Shown: positions 17,264 to 26,245 of the stretch, piece after piece
How positions within the stretch are numbered: position 1 is the first letter of the stretch
How the letters are laid out: every line of letters starts with the position of its first letter
DNA from: Campylobacteraceae bacterium
GTDB lineage: Bacteria; Campylobacterota; Campylobacteria; Campylobacterales; Campylobacteraceae
NCBI GenBank assembly: GCA_012519705.1
Contig: JAAYPR010000037.1
Coordinates: 1-35,475 of the forward strand
Length of the DNA: 35,475 nt
Reading direction: 5' to 3'
Notes under the pieces: model-generated
Seen by the model: only the letters and a program-made list of their open reading frames with translations
Told to the model about the DNA's origin: nothing
Databases searched by the model: none
Made by a program: the position numbers and the translations under genes

Positions 17264-18151
17264 CTATTTATAAATATATCTTTTTAATAAGCCTTGGTAA
17301 CTCTCTATCCTTCTATCTCTTAAAAACGGCCACCAACGTCTTACATCTTCGCATCTTTTCTTATCTATCTCTATCACTTCGGTTAGCTCTTCACTGCTTC
17401 CACTTCTAAAAAGCTCTTCGCCTTGAGGTCCAAAAACAAAGCTATTTCCCCAAAATCTAATGCCGTGGCTTTTACCTGAGTCATCCTCTTCAAAGCCTAT
17501 TCTATTTACCGCTACAGTAGGCAAGGCATTTGCAACAGCATGCCCTCTTTGAACTGCTACCCAAGCTTCAAGTTGTCTTGACTTTTCATCTTCTTCGTCA
17601 CTATCAAACCAGCCAATCGCGGTTGGGTAGATTAAAATCTCAGCTCCATTTAGTGCCATAAGTCTTGCTGCTTCTGGATACCACTGATCCCAGCAAACTA
17701 GCAGTCCAAGCCTTCCAACACTCGTATCTATCGGCTCATATCCTAAATCCCCTGGTGTGAAGTAAAACTTCTCGTAGAAATTTGGATCATCAGGGATGTG
17801 CATTTTTCTATATTTTCCAGCCACACTTCCATCAGTGTCAAACACAACAGCAGTGTTGTGGTAAAGCCCTGGGGCTCTTTTTTCAAACAGAGATGTTACT
17901 AAAACAACCTTGTTATCTTTTGCTACTTTTGACCAAAAAATTATATCTTCTTCGTAGTCGTTTGCATAGTCAAATGTATCAACATTTTGGCTTTGGCAGA
18001 AATACTCACTTTGATGAAGCTCTTGCAATATAACTAAATTCGCACCTTTTTTAGCCACTTCTTCTATCAGCTCAACTGTTTTTTTGTTTGTAGCTTCTTT
18101 GTTTCCCATAAATTTATGAGATACTAGACCTATTTTAAATTTATCACTCAT
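17264..18151 (-). CDS. aguB: N-carbamoylputrescine amidohydrolase
   Basis: The 295-aa nitrilase-superfamily enzyme hydrolyses N-carbamoylputrescine to putrescine, CO2 and NH3. The Glu-Lys-Cys triad is visible at Glu44 (LQELHQSEYF), Lys116 (KYRKMHIPDD) and Cys153 (LLVCWDQWYPEAARLMA). The substrate assignment is supported by the agmatine deiminase four genes upstream. AAGGAG precedes the ATG. It begins 16 nt after a small FeoB-associated gene and ends 65 nt before purF, on the same strand, so it may feed ammonia and CO2 into the purine steps. Confidence 0.92.
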   Translation of the reverse strand: MSDKFKIGLVSHKFMGNKEATNKKTVELIEEVAKKGANLVILQELHQSEYFCQSQNVDTFDYANDYEEDIIFWSKVAKDNKVVLVTSLFEKRAPGLYHNTAVVFDTDGSVAGKYRKMHIPDDPNFYEKFYFTPGDLGYEPIDTSVGRLGLLVCWDQWYPEAARLMALNGAEILIYPTAIGWFDSDEEDEKSRQLEAWVAVQRGHAVANALPTVAVNRIGFEEDDSGKSHGIRFWGNSFVFGPQGEELFRSGSSEELTEVIEIDKKRCEDVRRWWPFLRDRRIESYQGLLKRYIYK

Positions 18152-18167
18152 TTTTTCTCCTTAAAAT

Positions 18168-18311
18168 TTATTTCTCTTCTAAGACGCTGCAACCCTTACA
18201 GCTTTTATTACAGTCACAACACTCATCCTCGCCTTTAAAGCTTTTTATCAAAGACCTAAAAGCAAAGTAACAAATCACCAATAAAACTAAAGTTACAAAA
18301 AAAGTTTTCAA
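18168..18311 (-). CDS. FeoB-associated Cys-rich membrane protein
   Basis: A 47-aa reading frame begins at TTG 18311, 10 nt after the feoB stop, with AGGGGCGGAG just upstream. Residues 2-20 are a hydrophobic segment (KTFFVTLVLLVICYFAFRS), then a short basic stretch, then a Cys cluster with seven residues after the membrane segment arranged as CCDCNKSCKGC. This is the layout of the small FeoB-associated proteins found after feoB in many bacteria. It probably sits in the inner membrane and may help the Feo complex; its function is not established. aguB begins 16 nt later. Confidence 0.8.
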   Translation of the reverse strand: MKTFFVTLVLLVICYFAFRSLIKSFKGEDECCDCNKSCKGCSVLEEK

Positions 18312-18321
18312 ACTCCGCCCC

Positions 18322-20499
18322 TTAAAAAAACACTCTTCCGATTTGGAATATCAAAGTTGAAACGACATAAGGCACAGCCGTCATAAAACCCACAACAAAG
18401 AGTGTAAATTTCACTCCAAACTCCTGCTTTATGGCAGCTAACGCAACCACACAAGGCACAACTAGCAAAATAAACACCATAAAACTATACGCTCTAAGCG
18501 GTGCTAAATCATCACTCCATAAGTTCTTCGTTGCTTGTATAACGCCTCTTCCCTCTTTTTCTATCTCCTCCTCGTCCGGGGCTAAAAATAGTCCAAAGTA
18601 ACTTGAGGGCGAAAACGCACCGATAAAACTATCTTTTAGTGCAACTATTAAATTCTCGCCTTGCTCTTTTAAATCACTTGCTAAAGAGATAGTTAAAGCC
18701 TCTTCTTCGCTGCTTTCTTCTACTAGCGGTAAAACTTGAGCCATAAATCCAACGACGATTTCCTTTGCCGCGATACTTGGCACAACAGCAGCTGCTGTCT
18801 CCCACCTATCAGCAAAACCAGTTGGAGCTAAAATAGGCTGTAAAGCCCTTCCAAAGCTAGCCATATATGAAGTTTTTGTATCGCCGTTATTTGGGAAGTA
18901 CGTAAGTGCCCAAAGCACCATCAAAGCAGCCAGTATCGCAGTAGCGGCTTTTTTAAGGTACATTTTAACTCTTCTTGAAGTTGAGCGAACTATTACTTTA
19001 AGTGAGGGTAGTCTATATGGCGGAAGTTCAATCAAAAGTGCTTTATTATCAACTTTAAATGCACTAAATCTTTTTAAAAAAAGACCAGAAAGAATTGCTA
19101 CAACTATACCTAGCAAGTAAAGCGAAACAACTATAAGTCCTGCCTTTGCTCCAAAAAATGCCGCTGTAAAAAGCCCGTAAACAGGAAGTCTAGCCCCACA
19201 GCTCATAAATGGTGCCATAACAGCAGTTAGTTTTCTACTCTTTTCATCTTCAAGTGTTTTTGTCGCATAAATGGCTGGAACCGAGCATCCAAATCCTATA
19301 ACCATAGGAACAAACGCTTTTCCATTAAGCCCAAGCTTTCTCATAACTTTATCCATCAAAAAAGCGACTCTGTTCATATACCCACTCTCTTCTAAAATCG
19401 CTAGGAAAAAGTATAAAAACGCCATCAAAGGCACAAAGGTTAAAACCCCTCCAAGTCCAGCAACTATCCCATCTATCCAAAGGCTTTGCATCCACTCAGG
19501 CGTGCCATCTACAAAAATAGCTACATATTTACCTATAAAATCTACAAAAAAGCTATCGACAAAGTCTATTAACGGAGCAGAACCGTTAAAAACAAACCCC
19601 ATCATAAAAGCGATGATTAAGAAAAACATAGGAAAGCCGATATATCTGTTAAGCAAAAACCTATCAACTCTCTCAGTCATCTCAAGGCGAGACTTTGACG
19701 ATCTAGTTAAAGTCTGCTCTAAAAGCCCGTGAAGTGCCGCGTATCTTGCGGATGCAAGGATAGAGTTTATATCGTCATCTTTTAACTCTTCTAAATTTTT
19801 TCTAATTTCTAAAATTTCATCACTAACTTTAAACTCAAAATTCTCTTCTAAATCATCTAATGCTTTTATGTCATCTTCTAAAATTTTTATAGATAAAAAC
19901 TTAAGATTATACTTTTTAGTTATCTCTTCAAATTTAGGATGAGATTTTATGATTTCAGCGATACGTTCCAACGCACTATTTATCTCAAATGGAAAGATGT
20001 TTCTATAATTTGGCTCTTTTATATCTGAAAAACTTTGGAAAAGCTCTATTAACCCACGCTCTTTAGTGGCTGAAACAAAGATAGTTTTAGCCCCGATAAG
20101 TTCTTCAAATTTCTCTTTATCTAGCTTAAAATGAAGCTTTTCAAACTCATCACTAAAGTTTAGAGCTAGCACCATAGGGATATTTAACTCTTGTAAAAGA
20201 TAGGTAAGATATAAGTTTCTCTCTAAATTTGTAGAGTCTAAGACGTTGATTACCAAGTCTGGCTTTTCATTTAGAAGATAGTCTCTTGTGATAACCTCTT
20301 CCATACTATAAGGACTCAGGCTATAAACCCCTGGCAAATCAACCAGTGAGTAAGTAGTGCCTTTATAGCAAAAACAGGCCTCTTTTTTATCTATAGTAAC
20401 CCCAGGCCAGTTGCCAACCTTCAAATCAGACCCAGCTATGGCATTTATAAGGGCTGATTTCCCAACGTTTGGGTTTCCAGCAAACGCAACTTTTATCAT
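18322..20499 (-). CDS. feoB: Ferrous iron transporter FeoB
   Basis: The 725-aa inner-membrane protein imports Fe2+. An N-terminal G-protein domain has G1 GNPNVGKSA (8-16), switch VTIDKKE, G3 DLPGVYSL and a Ras-like NVLDST segment. After a helical linker come two Gate regions and the conserved pore segment VIGFGCSVPAI, with many transmembrane segments. The ATG overlaps the feoA stop (ATGA). A Cys-rich accessory follows. Normal length for a bacterial FeoB. Confidence 0.96.
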   Translation of the reverse strand: MIKVAFAGNPNVGKSALINAIAGSDLKVGNWPGVTIDKKEACFCYKGTTYSLVDLPGVYSLSPYSMEEVITRDYLLNEKPDLVINVLDSTNLERNLYLTYLLQELNIPMVLALNFSDEFEKLHFKLDKEKFEELIGAKTIFVSATKERGLIELFQSFSDIKEPNYRNIFPFEINSALERIAEIIKSHPKFEEITKKYNLKFLSIKILEDDIKALDDLEENFEFKVSDEILEIRKNLEELKDDDINSILASARYAALHGLLEQTLTRSSKSRLEMTERVDRFLLNRYIGFPMFFLIIAFMMGFVFNGSAPLIDFVDSFFVDFIGKYVAIFVDGTPEWMQSLWIDGIVAGLGGVLTFVPLMAFLYFFLAILEESGYMNRVAFLMDKVMRKLGLNGKAFVPMVIGFGCSVPAIYATKTLEDEKSRKLTAVMAPFMSCGARLPVYGLFTAAFFGAKAGLIVVSLYLLGIVVAILSGLFLKRFSAFKVDNKALLIELPPYRLPSLKVIVRSTSRRVKMYLKKAATAILAALMVLWALTYFPNNGDTKTSYMASFGRALQPILAPTGFADRWETAAAVVPSIAAKEIVVGFMAQVLPLVEESSEEEALTISLASDLKEQGENLIVALKDSFIGAFSPSSYFGLFLAPDEEEIEKEGRGVIQATKNLWSDDLAPLRAYSFMVFILLVVPCVVALAAIKQEFGVKFTLFVVGFMTAVPYVVSTLIFQIGRVFF

Positions 20500-20729
20500 T
20501 TTTTACTCACGATTTCTACATCAATATGTTCTGCATCGCACTTTCTTATAGCGATGCCTGACTGTTTTACGATGAATTGTATAGGGTCCCCTAGTGGTGC
20601 ACTTCTTTTATACTCAACTATAGCACCAGTTACCACGCCCATATCAGCAAGGCGTTTTTTAAGCTCGCCTTTGTTTGCAATATTTGTTATCTTTGCTGTA
20701 TCTCCAGCTTTTAGCTCAGAAATTTTCAT
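20496..20729 (-). CDS. feoA: Ferrous iron transport protein FeoA
   Basis: A 77-aa SH3-like cytosolic partner of FeoB: KISELKAGDTAKITNI, LKKRLADMGVVTGAIVEY and the Ile-Ala-Ile-Arg strand are typical. I start it at the second ATG (20729) because GGAG lies 7 nt upstream; the first ATG at 20741 has no ribosome site and its own codons contain that GGAG. It overlaps feoB by 4 nt. A promoter and Fur-like half palindrome lie upstream, consistent with iron control. Confidence 0.92.
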   Translation of the reverse strand: MKISELKAGDTAKITNIANKGELKKRLADMGVVTGAIVEYKRSAPLGDPIQFIVKQSGIAIRKCDAEHIDVEIVSKK

Positions 20730-20754
20730 TTTAATCTCCATTTAATATCTGGGG

Positions 20755-20763
20755 ATTATATCA
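20755..20763 (-). promoter_or_regulatory. Extended -10 box for feoAB
   Basis: On the minus strand TGATATAAT lies 26-34 nt before the chosen feoA ATG. It would start transcription close to the feoA ribosome site. No -35 is obvious. Confidence 0.5.
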
Positions 20764-20789
20764 TTGTAAAAACAGAAAATCAATAGCTT

Positions 20790-20804
20790 TAATATGAATT
20801 ATCA
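20790..20804 (-). promoter_or_regulatory. Fur-box-like 7-1-7 element upstream of feoA
   Basis: TGATAATTCATATTA on the minus strand matches the left half of the 7-1-7 Fur motif TGATAATnATTATCA perfectly and the right half at 4 of 7 positions. It lies about 40 nt upstream of the -10 box. Fur control of feo is well known; this particular site is inference. Confidence 0.35.
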
Positions 20805-20807
20805 AAA

Positions 20808-21677
20808 CTACTCTGAGTCATCGCTTGGGTCAAAGTGTAAATTTATATCCCAAGAGTATTCGCTGTATGTATCTCTAATATAGTCTTCTATCTCATCGCC
20901 TATTGTATGGGCTTTTAGAAGTGAAATTTTAGTATCAAACACAATATGAGCTGATAAATAACATTTATCAACCGACTTTCTAGTTTTTAAGTCGTGATGA
21001 CTTGTAACTCCGCTGTGGCTATCTATAAATTTCTCAATATCTTTTAAAACAGCCTCAGGAACTGCCTCGTCTATGAGAACTCTACCGCTCTCTTTAATCA
21101 AACTTATAGCACTATAAACTATAAAAATCCCGATAAAAACCCCGATAATCGCATCTATTAAAATATAACCTGTTAATTTTACTATGACTAGAGCCACGAT
21201 AATGCCGATATTTGTAAAAAGGTCTGTTTTATAGTGCAAAATATCAGCTTTTATAATGAGTGAACCGGTCTGTTTAAAAGAGCTTTGTAAAAAGAGAATT
21301 AATAAAAAAGTTACAATGGTTGAAAATATCATCACATAAAGAGCGATATCTGTTTTTATAACTTCTGGCTCACTAAAAAACTTAACCCCACTAGCATAAA
21401 TCAAAAAAAGTCCAATGCCAGTGATGAAAAACCCCTCTACAAAGCCCATCAAAGCCTCTAGCTTTGCATATCCGTAGTTAAACTGAGTATCAGGGGCTTT
21501 GTCAGCTTTGTCAGCTGCTATGTAGTTGGCAGCTGAAATCAAAGAGTCCATAATGCTATCCATAGCAGAGCTAATAACCGCCATTGACCCGCTTAACACT
21601 CCAACTAAAAGCTTAACATTTGCTAAAATAAAAGCACTCACTCCAGCGACTAATGGGGCTTTTGTTTTTAAATTCAT
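20808..21677 (-). CDS. Cation diffusion facilitator metal exporter
   Basis: The 289-aa membrane protein resembles FieF and is expected to export Zn2+, Fe2+ or Mn2+ by proton antiport. Asp40 and Asp44 (SSAMDSIMDSLIS) and His148/Asp152 (LHYKTDLF) reproduce the FieF transmembrane site with the same 4-residue and about 104-residue spacing. Six hydrophobic segments precede a cytosolic C-terminal domain with HHDLKTRKS and AHIVFDT. It lies just downstream of aguA and upstream of feoA on the same strand; beside feo, an iron efflux role is plausible but metal choice cannot be read from sequence. Confidence 0.92.
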   Translation of the reverse strand: MNLKTKAPLVAGVSAFILANVKLLVGVLSGSMAVISSAMDSIMDSLISAANYIAADKADKAPDTQFNYGYAKLEALMGFVEGFFITGIGLFLIYASGVKFFSEPEVIKTDIALYVMIFSTIVTFLLILFLQSSFKQTGSLIIKADILHYKTDLFTNIGIIVALVIVKLTGYILIDAIIGVFIGIFIVYSAISLIKESGRVLIDEAVPEAVLKDIEKFIDSHSGVTSHHDLKTRKSVDKCYLSAHIVFDTKISLLKAHTIGDEIEDYIRDTYSEYSWDINLHFDPSDDSE

Positions 21678-21687
21678 ACTTTTCCTT

Positions 21688-21713
21688 TTATCAAAAATAT
21701 ATTTTTTTGATAA
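21688..21713. repeat. Inverted repeat between promoter and start of the CDF exporter
   Basis: TTATCAAAAA (21688-21697) and TTTTTGATAA (21704-21713) form a perfect 10-bp palindrome with a 6-nt centre, directly upstream of the AAAAGGA ribosome site and abutting a minus-strand TATAAT (21718-21713). The position suits a repressor site or a leader hairpin. Confidence 0.55.
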
Positions 21714-21718
21714 TTATA
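21713..21718 (-). promoter_or_regulatory. Candidate -10 box for the CDF exporter
   Basis: TATAAT on the minus strand, 36 nt before the ATG at 21677. It overlaps the end of the 10-bp palindrome by one base. The upstream aguA gene ends 21 nt away, so readthrough is also possible. Confidence 0.4.
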
Positions 21719-21738
21719 AAGTTATTTAGTAAATTTAT

Positions 21739-22713
21739 CTATCTTATACCTAAATATCTATTTTGACTTGCACAATGAAGTGAGCCATTTTGTCTAATAA
21801 ACACTCTTGCATCCACGCCCACAACATCTAAGTTTGGTAACGCTTCTTTAAGTCTAGCAAGAACCAACTCATCGTTTTCATCAGCATATGTTGGCACAAC
21901 TAAGGCACCATTTACAAAAACGAAATTTGCATAAGTTGCAGGAAGTCTCTTGTCGTCATAAAAAATAGGTTTTGGGATAGGTAGAGGGATGAGTTTAAAC
22001 CCTGTTTTTTTAAGCTCTTCTTCCATCTTTTTAAGCTCTTCGTAGTGCTCGTCATTTTCATCATCACAGCTTGCGTAAGCGATGGTATCTCTTGCTATAA
22101 ACCTAGCTAAAGTATCCACGTGAGAGTCTGTGTCATCACCTTTTATGAAACCATGTTCTAACCAAATGACAGTGTGAATTCCAAAAAGCTCTCTAAATTT
22201 TGCTTCAAACTTCTCTTTGGTATAGCCAACGTTTCTATTGTCATTTAGAAGGCAAGTTGTAGTTGTTAGCATCGTTCCATATCCGTTAAAGTCGATACTT
22301 CCACCTTCAAGGATTAAATCTACAGGTTTAAGCTCACCTTTGAAAGACTTAAAAAGTTCTTTATTTACAGCGTTATCTTTTGAGCTTTGAAATTTATCTC
22401 CCCAAGCGTTAAAGATAAAGTCATAGCTTATAATTCTACCTGCACTCTCAGCGTCAATCGCACCATAATCTCTTATCCAAGTATCATCTGTCTCTATCTC
22501 ATAAAAGCTTAAATTTGGAATATCTTTGAAAAAGTAGTTGAAATCCTCTTTGTTTGGTGAGATGATACCTACTTTTTGATATTTGGAAAGTACTTTTACA
22601 AACTCAACATAACTCTGTATAATCTCTACTAAATAATCGCTCCAGTCTGTGTTGTAGTGAGGAAGCGATACAAATATCATCTCCTGTTTTTCCCACTCAG
22701 CATAACCTCTCAT
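21739..22713 (-). CDS. aguA: Agmatine deiminase
   Basis: The 324-aa enzyme hydrolyses agmatine to N-carbamoylputrescine and NH3. Guanidino-modifying family motifs are DDTWIRDYGAID (76-87), LEGGSIDFNGYG (135-146), HVDTLARF (198-205) and the C-terminal nucleophile GSLHCASQNRY (Cys314). It pairs with aguB downstream to make putrescine. GGAG lies 8 nt before the ATG. Agmatine would come from arginine decarboxylase encoded elsewhere or from the environment. Confidence 0.93.
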   Translation of the reverse strand: MRGYAEWEKQEMIFVSLPHYNTDWSDYLVEIIQSYVEFVKVLSKYQKVGIISPNKEDFNYFFKDIPNLSFYEIETDDTWIRDYGAIDAESAGRIISYDFIFNAWGDKFQSSKDNAVNKELFKSFKGELKPVDLILEGGSIDFNGYGTMLTTTTCLLNDNRNVGYTKEKFEAKFRELFGIHTVIWLEHGFIKGDDTDSHVDTLARFIARDTIAYASCDDENDEHYEELKKMEEELKKTGFKLIPLPIPKPIFYDDKRLPATYANFVFVNGALVVPTYADENDELVLARLKEALPNLDVVGVDARVFIRQNGSLHCASQNRYLGIR

Positions 22714-22791
22714 CTTTGTTTCTCCATTTATAAAAATAGTATAAAGAATAGCATAAAGATTATAAATTTATATTAAAAGCGGGGATTTATT

Positions 22792-23403
22792 TTATTTAAA
22801 GATTTTAAGCTTTAACTCTTGCTTTCTAAACATAAGTGCTGAAATAAGGCAGATTGTATATCCTAAAGTCTCAAGCCCTTCTTGGACGATATGCTTTACA
22901 AAAGTAACACTTTCACCTTCTAAAATATGCTTCCAAAACATACTAGTTCCAAAAAGTCTTGAAAAAGCGATGAACATAAAAACCCCACAAAGCATCATAA
23001 CAAAGCTTTGAGTTTTTATATATTCGTCTAATTCACTTACAAGTTCTTTAGGCTTAATAAATGCTAAAATAAGTGAGATAATAGCTACAACTAAAGCTGG
23101 GTATATCCAGCTCCCGTGAGAAACTTTATCAAAAATAAAATCCATTTCTCTTATGAGAATAACCGTAAAAAACCCTAAAATCAGTATATTTAGCCTTCTA
23201 AAATTTCGGCTATCTTTTAAATTTAAAATATAAATCAGACAAATTCCAGCAAGAACTAACTCTTGAAAAATTTCAGTTGCGGAAATTTCGACTATATACT
23301 TAAAGCCAAATAAGTTTGTATCGATATACATACATAAAAGACTAAGCAACGAAACAAAAGAAAAGATAAAAAATACTGCAAATAACTTTAAAAACACTCT
23401 CAA
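22792..23403 (-). CDS. Unknown multi-pass membrane protein
   Basis: I do not recognise a named family. The 203-aa product starts at TTG (23403) with AAGGAG 8 nt upstream. It has about six hydrophobic segments: roughly residues 5-27, 45-60, 72-86, 99-114, 132-148 and 178-194. Between them are short charged loops. A conserved-looking feature is REMDFIFDKVSHGSWIYPAL in the middle. No signal for enzyme function or binding site is visible. It stands 78 nt upstream of aguA, on the same strand, and is separated from dnaB by a GC-rich repeat. Confidence 0.75.
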   Translation of the reverse strand: MRVFLKLFAVFFIFSFVSLLSLLCMYIDTNLFGFKYIVEISATEIFQELVLAGICLIYILNLKDSRNFRRLNILILGFFTVILIREMDFIFDKVSHGSWIYPALVVAIISLILAFIKPKELVSELDEYIKTQSFVMMLCGVFMFIAFSRLFGTSMFWKHILEGESVTFVKHIVQEGLETLGYTICLISALMFRKQELKLKIFK

Positions 23404-23481
23404 TTATGACTCCTTAAGGTAAGGATTATATTAAAAACTAACTTAAAATTTGCAAAATAAGCGGAGATAAAGCTTGTTTGT

Positions 23482-23610
23482 AAAAGCTTTTGCTATGTAA
23501 AAGCAGTTAAGCTCCTGCGTTACACAGCACCTTGAACGTTGCAGGAGGATAGGGGGTTCAGGGGAGAAAAGAGAGCGACTTCGTAATCTAAGCCCCATTC
23601 CCCCTGTAAA
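23482..23610. repeat. GC-rich mosaic repeat, copy A
   Basis: It shares a string of segments with copies B and C: AGCTTTTGC...AAAAGCAGTTAA, then CACAGCACCTTGAACG, a G-rich stretch, GAGCGACTTCGTAAT and a C-rich end. CTCCTGC (23512-23518) and GCAGGAG (23541-23547) form a 7-bp stem. It fills most of the 224-bp gap between dnaB and the membrane protein gene. Confidence 0.75.
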
Positions 23611-23627
23611 GTAATAAAATATAAAAC

Positions 23628-25034
23628 TCAGCCCTTAAACTCAGCCTCATATACAGCTTCTGAACTTCCATCCACAAAACGAGTAAACTCTCTTTGAAAC
23701 ACAACCTCAACTGTGCCTAAAGCTCCGTTTCTGTTTTTACCAACGATGATTTCAGCTTTTTCTTCATTTGCGTTTGATACAAATTTAGGCTGATAGTCTT
23801 CTGGTGCCTTGCCTTCATTTATCCATCTCTCACGTCTCTCATCCTCTTCTTGCTGGGCATAAACATCGCCCCTGTAAACAAAAAGTATCACGTCAGCGTC
23901 TTGTTCTATCGCCCCACTCTCTCTTAAATCACTTAGCATAGGACGTTTGTTTGACCTGCTCTCTAAGCCCCTATTTAACTGAGAAAGAGCGATAACTGGA
24001 AGCTTTAGCTCTCTTGCAAGAAGTTTTAAACCACGTGAAATTTCAGCTATTTGAAGGTGTCTTTCGCTAAAGTTACTACTACTCATCATAAGTCCGATGT
24101 AGTCGATAACACAAAGGCTTATCTCTTCGTGCTTTGACTTTAGTTTTCTAAGTTGGGTTCTGATTTGATGGATATTTACATAGCTGTGGTCATACACAAA
24201 GAGCTTTTTCTCACTCATCTCATCGCACGCATCACCAAAACGGCTAAACTCATCATCATCCATCTTTCCAACTATCATATTTGACAGGGATATTGAGGTT
24301 TTTGCACTTAGTATTCTCATCATTAGCTGGCTTGCTGGCATCTCAAGTGAGAAAAATACCACTCCTTTTCCCATATCTAGAGTTTTTTGTATGGTGTTTA
24401 GGGCAAACGCAGTTTTTCCCATGCCAGGGCGAGCGGCGATGATGATAAGTTCGCCTTCTTTAAAGCCTTTGGTATATTCATTTAAATATCTAAACCCAGT
24501 GTCTAATCCAACCAAGTCTTTATCAGCGTTTGCTTTTTGCTTTTTAATCTCCTCCATAACTTCTAGGACGATTTCGGGGCTTTCTTTTATAACGCCTTTT
24601 CCACTCTCTTCAACTAAAGCGTATAAATTTGAACTAAGCTCATCGACCATATCTTTAGAGCCGATATCTTCGTTGACTTTTGCTGGAATTTTGTGAGCAA
24701 ATTTTATTAACGCTCTTTTTATGCTTTTTTCTTTTAGCTCTTTTGCATACTTTTCTATATCGATAATCGAGTTTGTCGCAACTATCTCGCCAAAAACAGC
24801 CTCGTCATATCTGTTTTCAAGTCTTTTTTTAACAAAGGCGAAGTCTATTGGCTCGTCATTTTGCACGCATTCAGAGATAGCTTTAAAGATATCGCTATGC
24901 CCTTTTAGGTAAAAATCACTCTCATTTATAAGACCATAAATTTCACTATACGCATCTTCACTGTAAAAAATAGAGCTTAAAATCGCTCTTTCCATATCAT
25001 AGTCATATAAATTTGAAGGAATTAAACTATTCAT
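23628..25034 (-). CDS. dnaB: Replicative DNA helicase
   Basis: The 468-aa hexameric 5'-3' helicase unwinds DNA at the replication fork. An N-terminal DnaB domain (10-110) is followed by a RecA-like ATPase with Walker [10 protein letters not shown] (201-209), Walker [10 protein letters not shown], the H3/H4 region [11 protein letters not shown] and the Arg finger area KNRNGALGT. It overlaps the ispG 3' end by 8 nt, so it is cotranscribed with an isoprenoid gene. No intein or fusion. Normal length. Confidence 0.97.
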   Translation of the reverse strand: MNSLIPSNLYDYDMERAILSSIFYSEDAYSEIYGLINESDFYLKGHSDIFKAISECVQNDEPIDFAFVKKRLENRYDEAVFGEIVATNSIIDIEKYAKELKEKSIKRALIKFAHKIPAKVNEDIGSKDMVDELSSNLYALVEESGKGVIKESPEIVLEVMEEIKKQKANADKDLVGLDTGFRYLNEYTKGFKEGELIIIAARPGMGKTAFALNTIQKTLDMGKGVVFFSLEMPASQLMMRILSAKTSISLSNMIVGKMDDDEFSRFGDACDEMSEKKLFVYDHSYVNIHQIRTQLRKLKSKHEEISLCVIDYIGLMMSSSNFSERHLQIAEISRGLKLLARELKLPVIALSQLNRGLESRSNKRPMLSDLRESGAIEQDADVILFVYRGDVYAQQEEDERRERWINEGKAPEDYQPKFVSNANEEKAEIIVGKNRNGALGTVEVVFQREFTRFVDGSSEAVYEAEFKG

Positions 25035-26103
25035 TTCTAAGCCTTACTTCGTCCTCAACTTCAGCTAAAAACCTATCCACAAGCTCATCTTCTTTTAGCT
25101 TTGCTACCACCTCGCCGTGCCTCATAACAAGCCCTTGACCTTTGCCAAAAGCGATTGCCACATCAGCTCCCTTTGCCTCTCCGATGGCATTTACCACACA
25201 TCCCATAACTGAGACATTTAGAGGGGTTGTGATATGTTTAGTTTTTTCTTCTACTATCTTTACAGCTTTTACCAAGTCACTTTGAAGTCTGCCACAAGTT
25301 GGGCATGAGATGATATTTAGCCCGCTTTTTTGAACGCCTGAGTCTTGAAGTATCGCTCTTGCTACTTTTATCTCCTCTTCAAGCTCTCCTGTGATGCTAA
25401 CTCTCATCGTATCGCCGATGCCTTCTAGCAGTAGTCCACCTAAAGCAATGGCACTTTTGATAGTCGCATGAAACGTAGTCCCAGCCTCTGTAACGCCTAA
25501 GTGAAATGGATAGTCGCATAGTGGACGAAGGGCTCTGTAAGCCTGCATAGTGCTTAAAACATCACTTGATTTTAAAGAAATTGCGATGTCTGTAAAGTCA
25601 AAATCTTCTAAAAGTTTGTAGTTATACTGAGCTGAGGCAACCATGCCTTCAACCGTTCTACCGTATTTTTCTTCAAACTGCTCCTCAAGTGAGCCTGAGT
25701 TTACGCCGATTCTAATAGGCAAATTTCTCTCTTTGCACGCATCAACAACGGCTTTTATACGCTCTTTTCCGCCGATATTTCCAGGGTTTATCCTTATAGC
25801 ATCTACAAATTTAGCCACACTTAAAGCGTGACGGTAGTTGAAGTGAATGTCAGCGATGATTGGAAGTGGACTTTCCTTTTTAACCTGCTCTAACGCTACA
25901 GCGTCTTCACTGTCAAGCACCGCACAACGAACTATGTCCGCCCCTGCAAAATAAAGGCGGTTAATCTGCTCTAGCGTGGTTTTTACATCTTTTGTTTTTG
26001 AAAATGTCATAGACTGAGTGCTTATCTTTGCATCTCCGCCAACTGCAACCTTGCCGACAAAAAGTTGTTTTGTTTTGTATCTTTTTATTTCATTTGTATG
26101 CAT
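25027..26103 (-). CDS. ispG: 4-hydroxy-3-methylbut-2-enyl diphosphate synthase (flavodoxin/ferredoxin)
   Basis: The 358-aa [4Fe-4S] enzyme of the MEP pathway converts MEcPP to HMBPP. Cluster ligands are visible in ISCPTCGR and [24 protein letters not shown] and [10 protein letters not shown] belong to the TIM barrel. GGAAAACT precedes the ATG. The length matches compact bacterial IspG without the plant insertion. The dnaB start overlaps its end. Confidence 0.97.
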   Translation of the reverse strand: MHTNEIKRYKTKQLFVGKVAVGGDAKISTQSMTFSKTKDVKTTLEQINRLYFAGADIVRCAVLDSEDAVALEQVKKESPLPIIADIHFNYRHALSVAKFVDAIRINPGNIGGKERIKAVVDACKERNLPIRIGVNSGSLEEQFEEKYGRTVEGMVASAQYNYKLLEDFDFTDIAISLKSSDVLSTMQAYRALRPLCDYPFHLGVTEAGTTFHATIKSAIALGGLLLEGIGDTMRVSITGELEEEIKVARAILQDSGVQKSGLNIISCPTCGRLQSDLVKAVKIVEEKTKHITTPLNVSVMGCVVNAIGEAKGADVAIAFGKGQGLVMRHGEVVAKLKEDELVDRFLAEVEDEVRLRNE

Positions 26104-26245
26104 AGTTTTCCTTTAAAAGAGATATTCTACAAAAAGTTTGTAAAAATTCGCTTTAAAAACTAATTTATTAAAATTTACTATAAAAATAATCTTATATTAA
26201 GCTTAGTAGATTAAACTAGAAGGAAAAATTAAAGGGTATTTCTTC

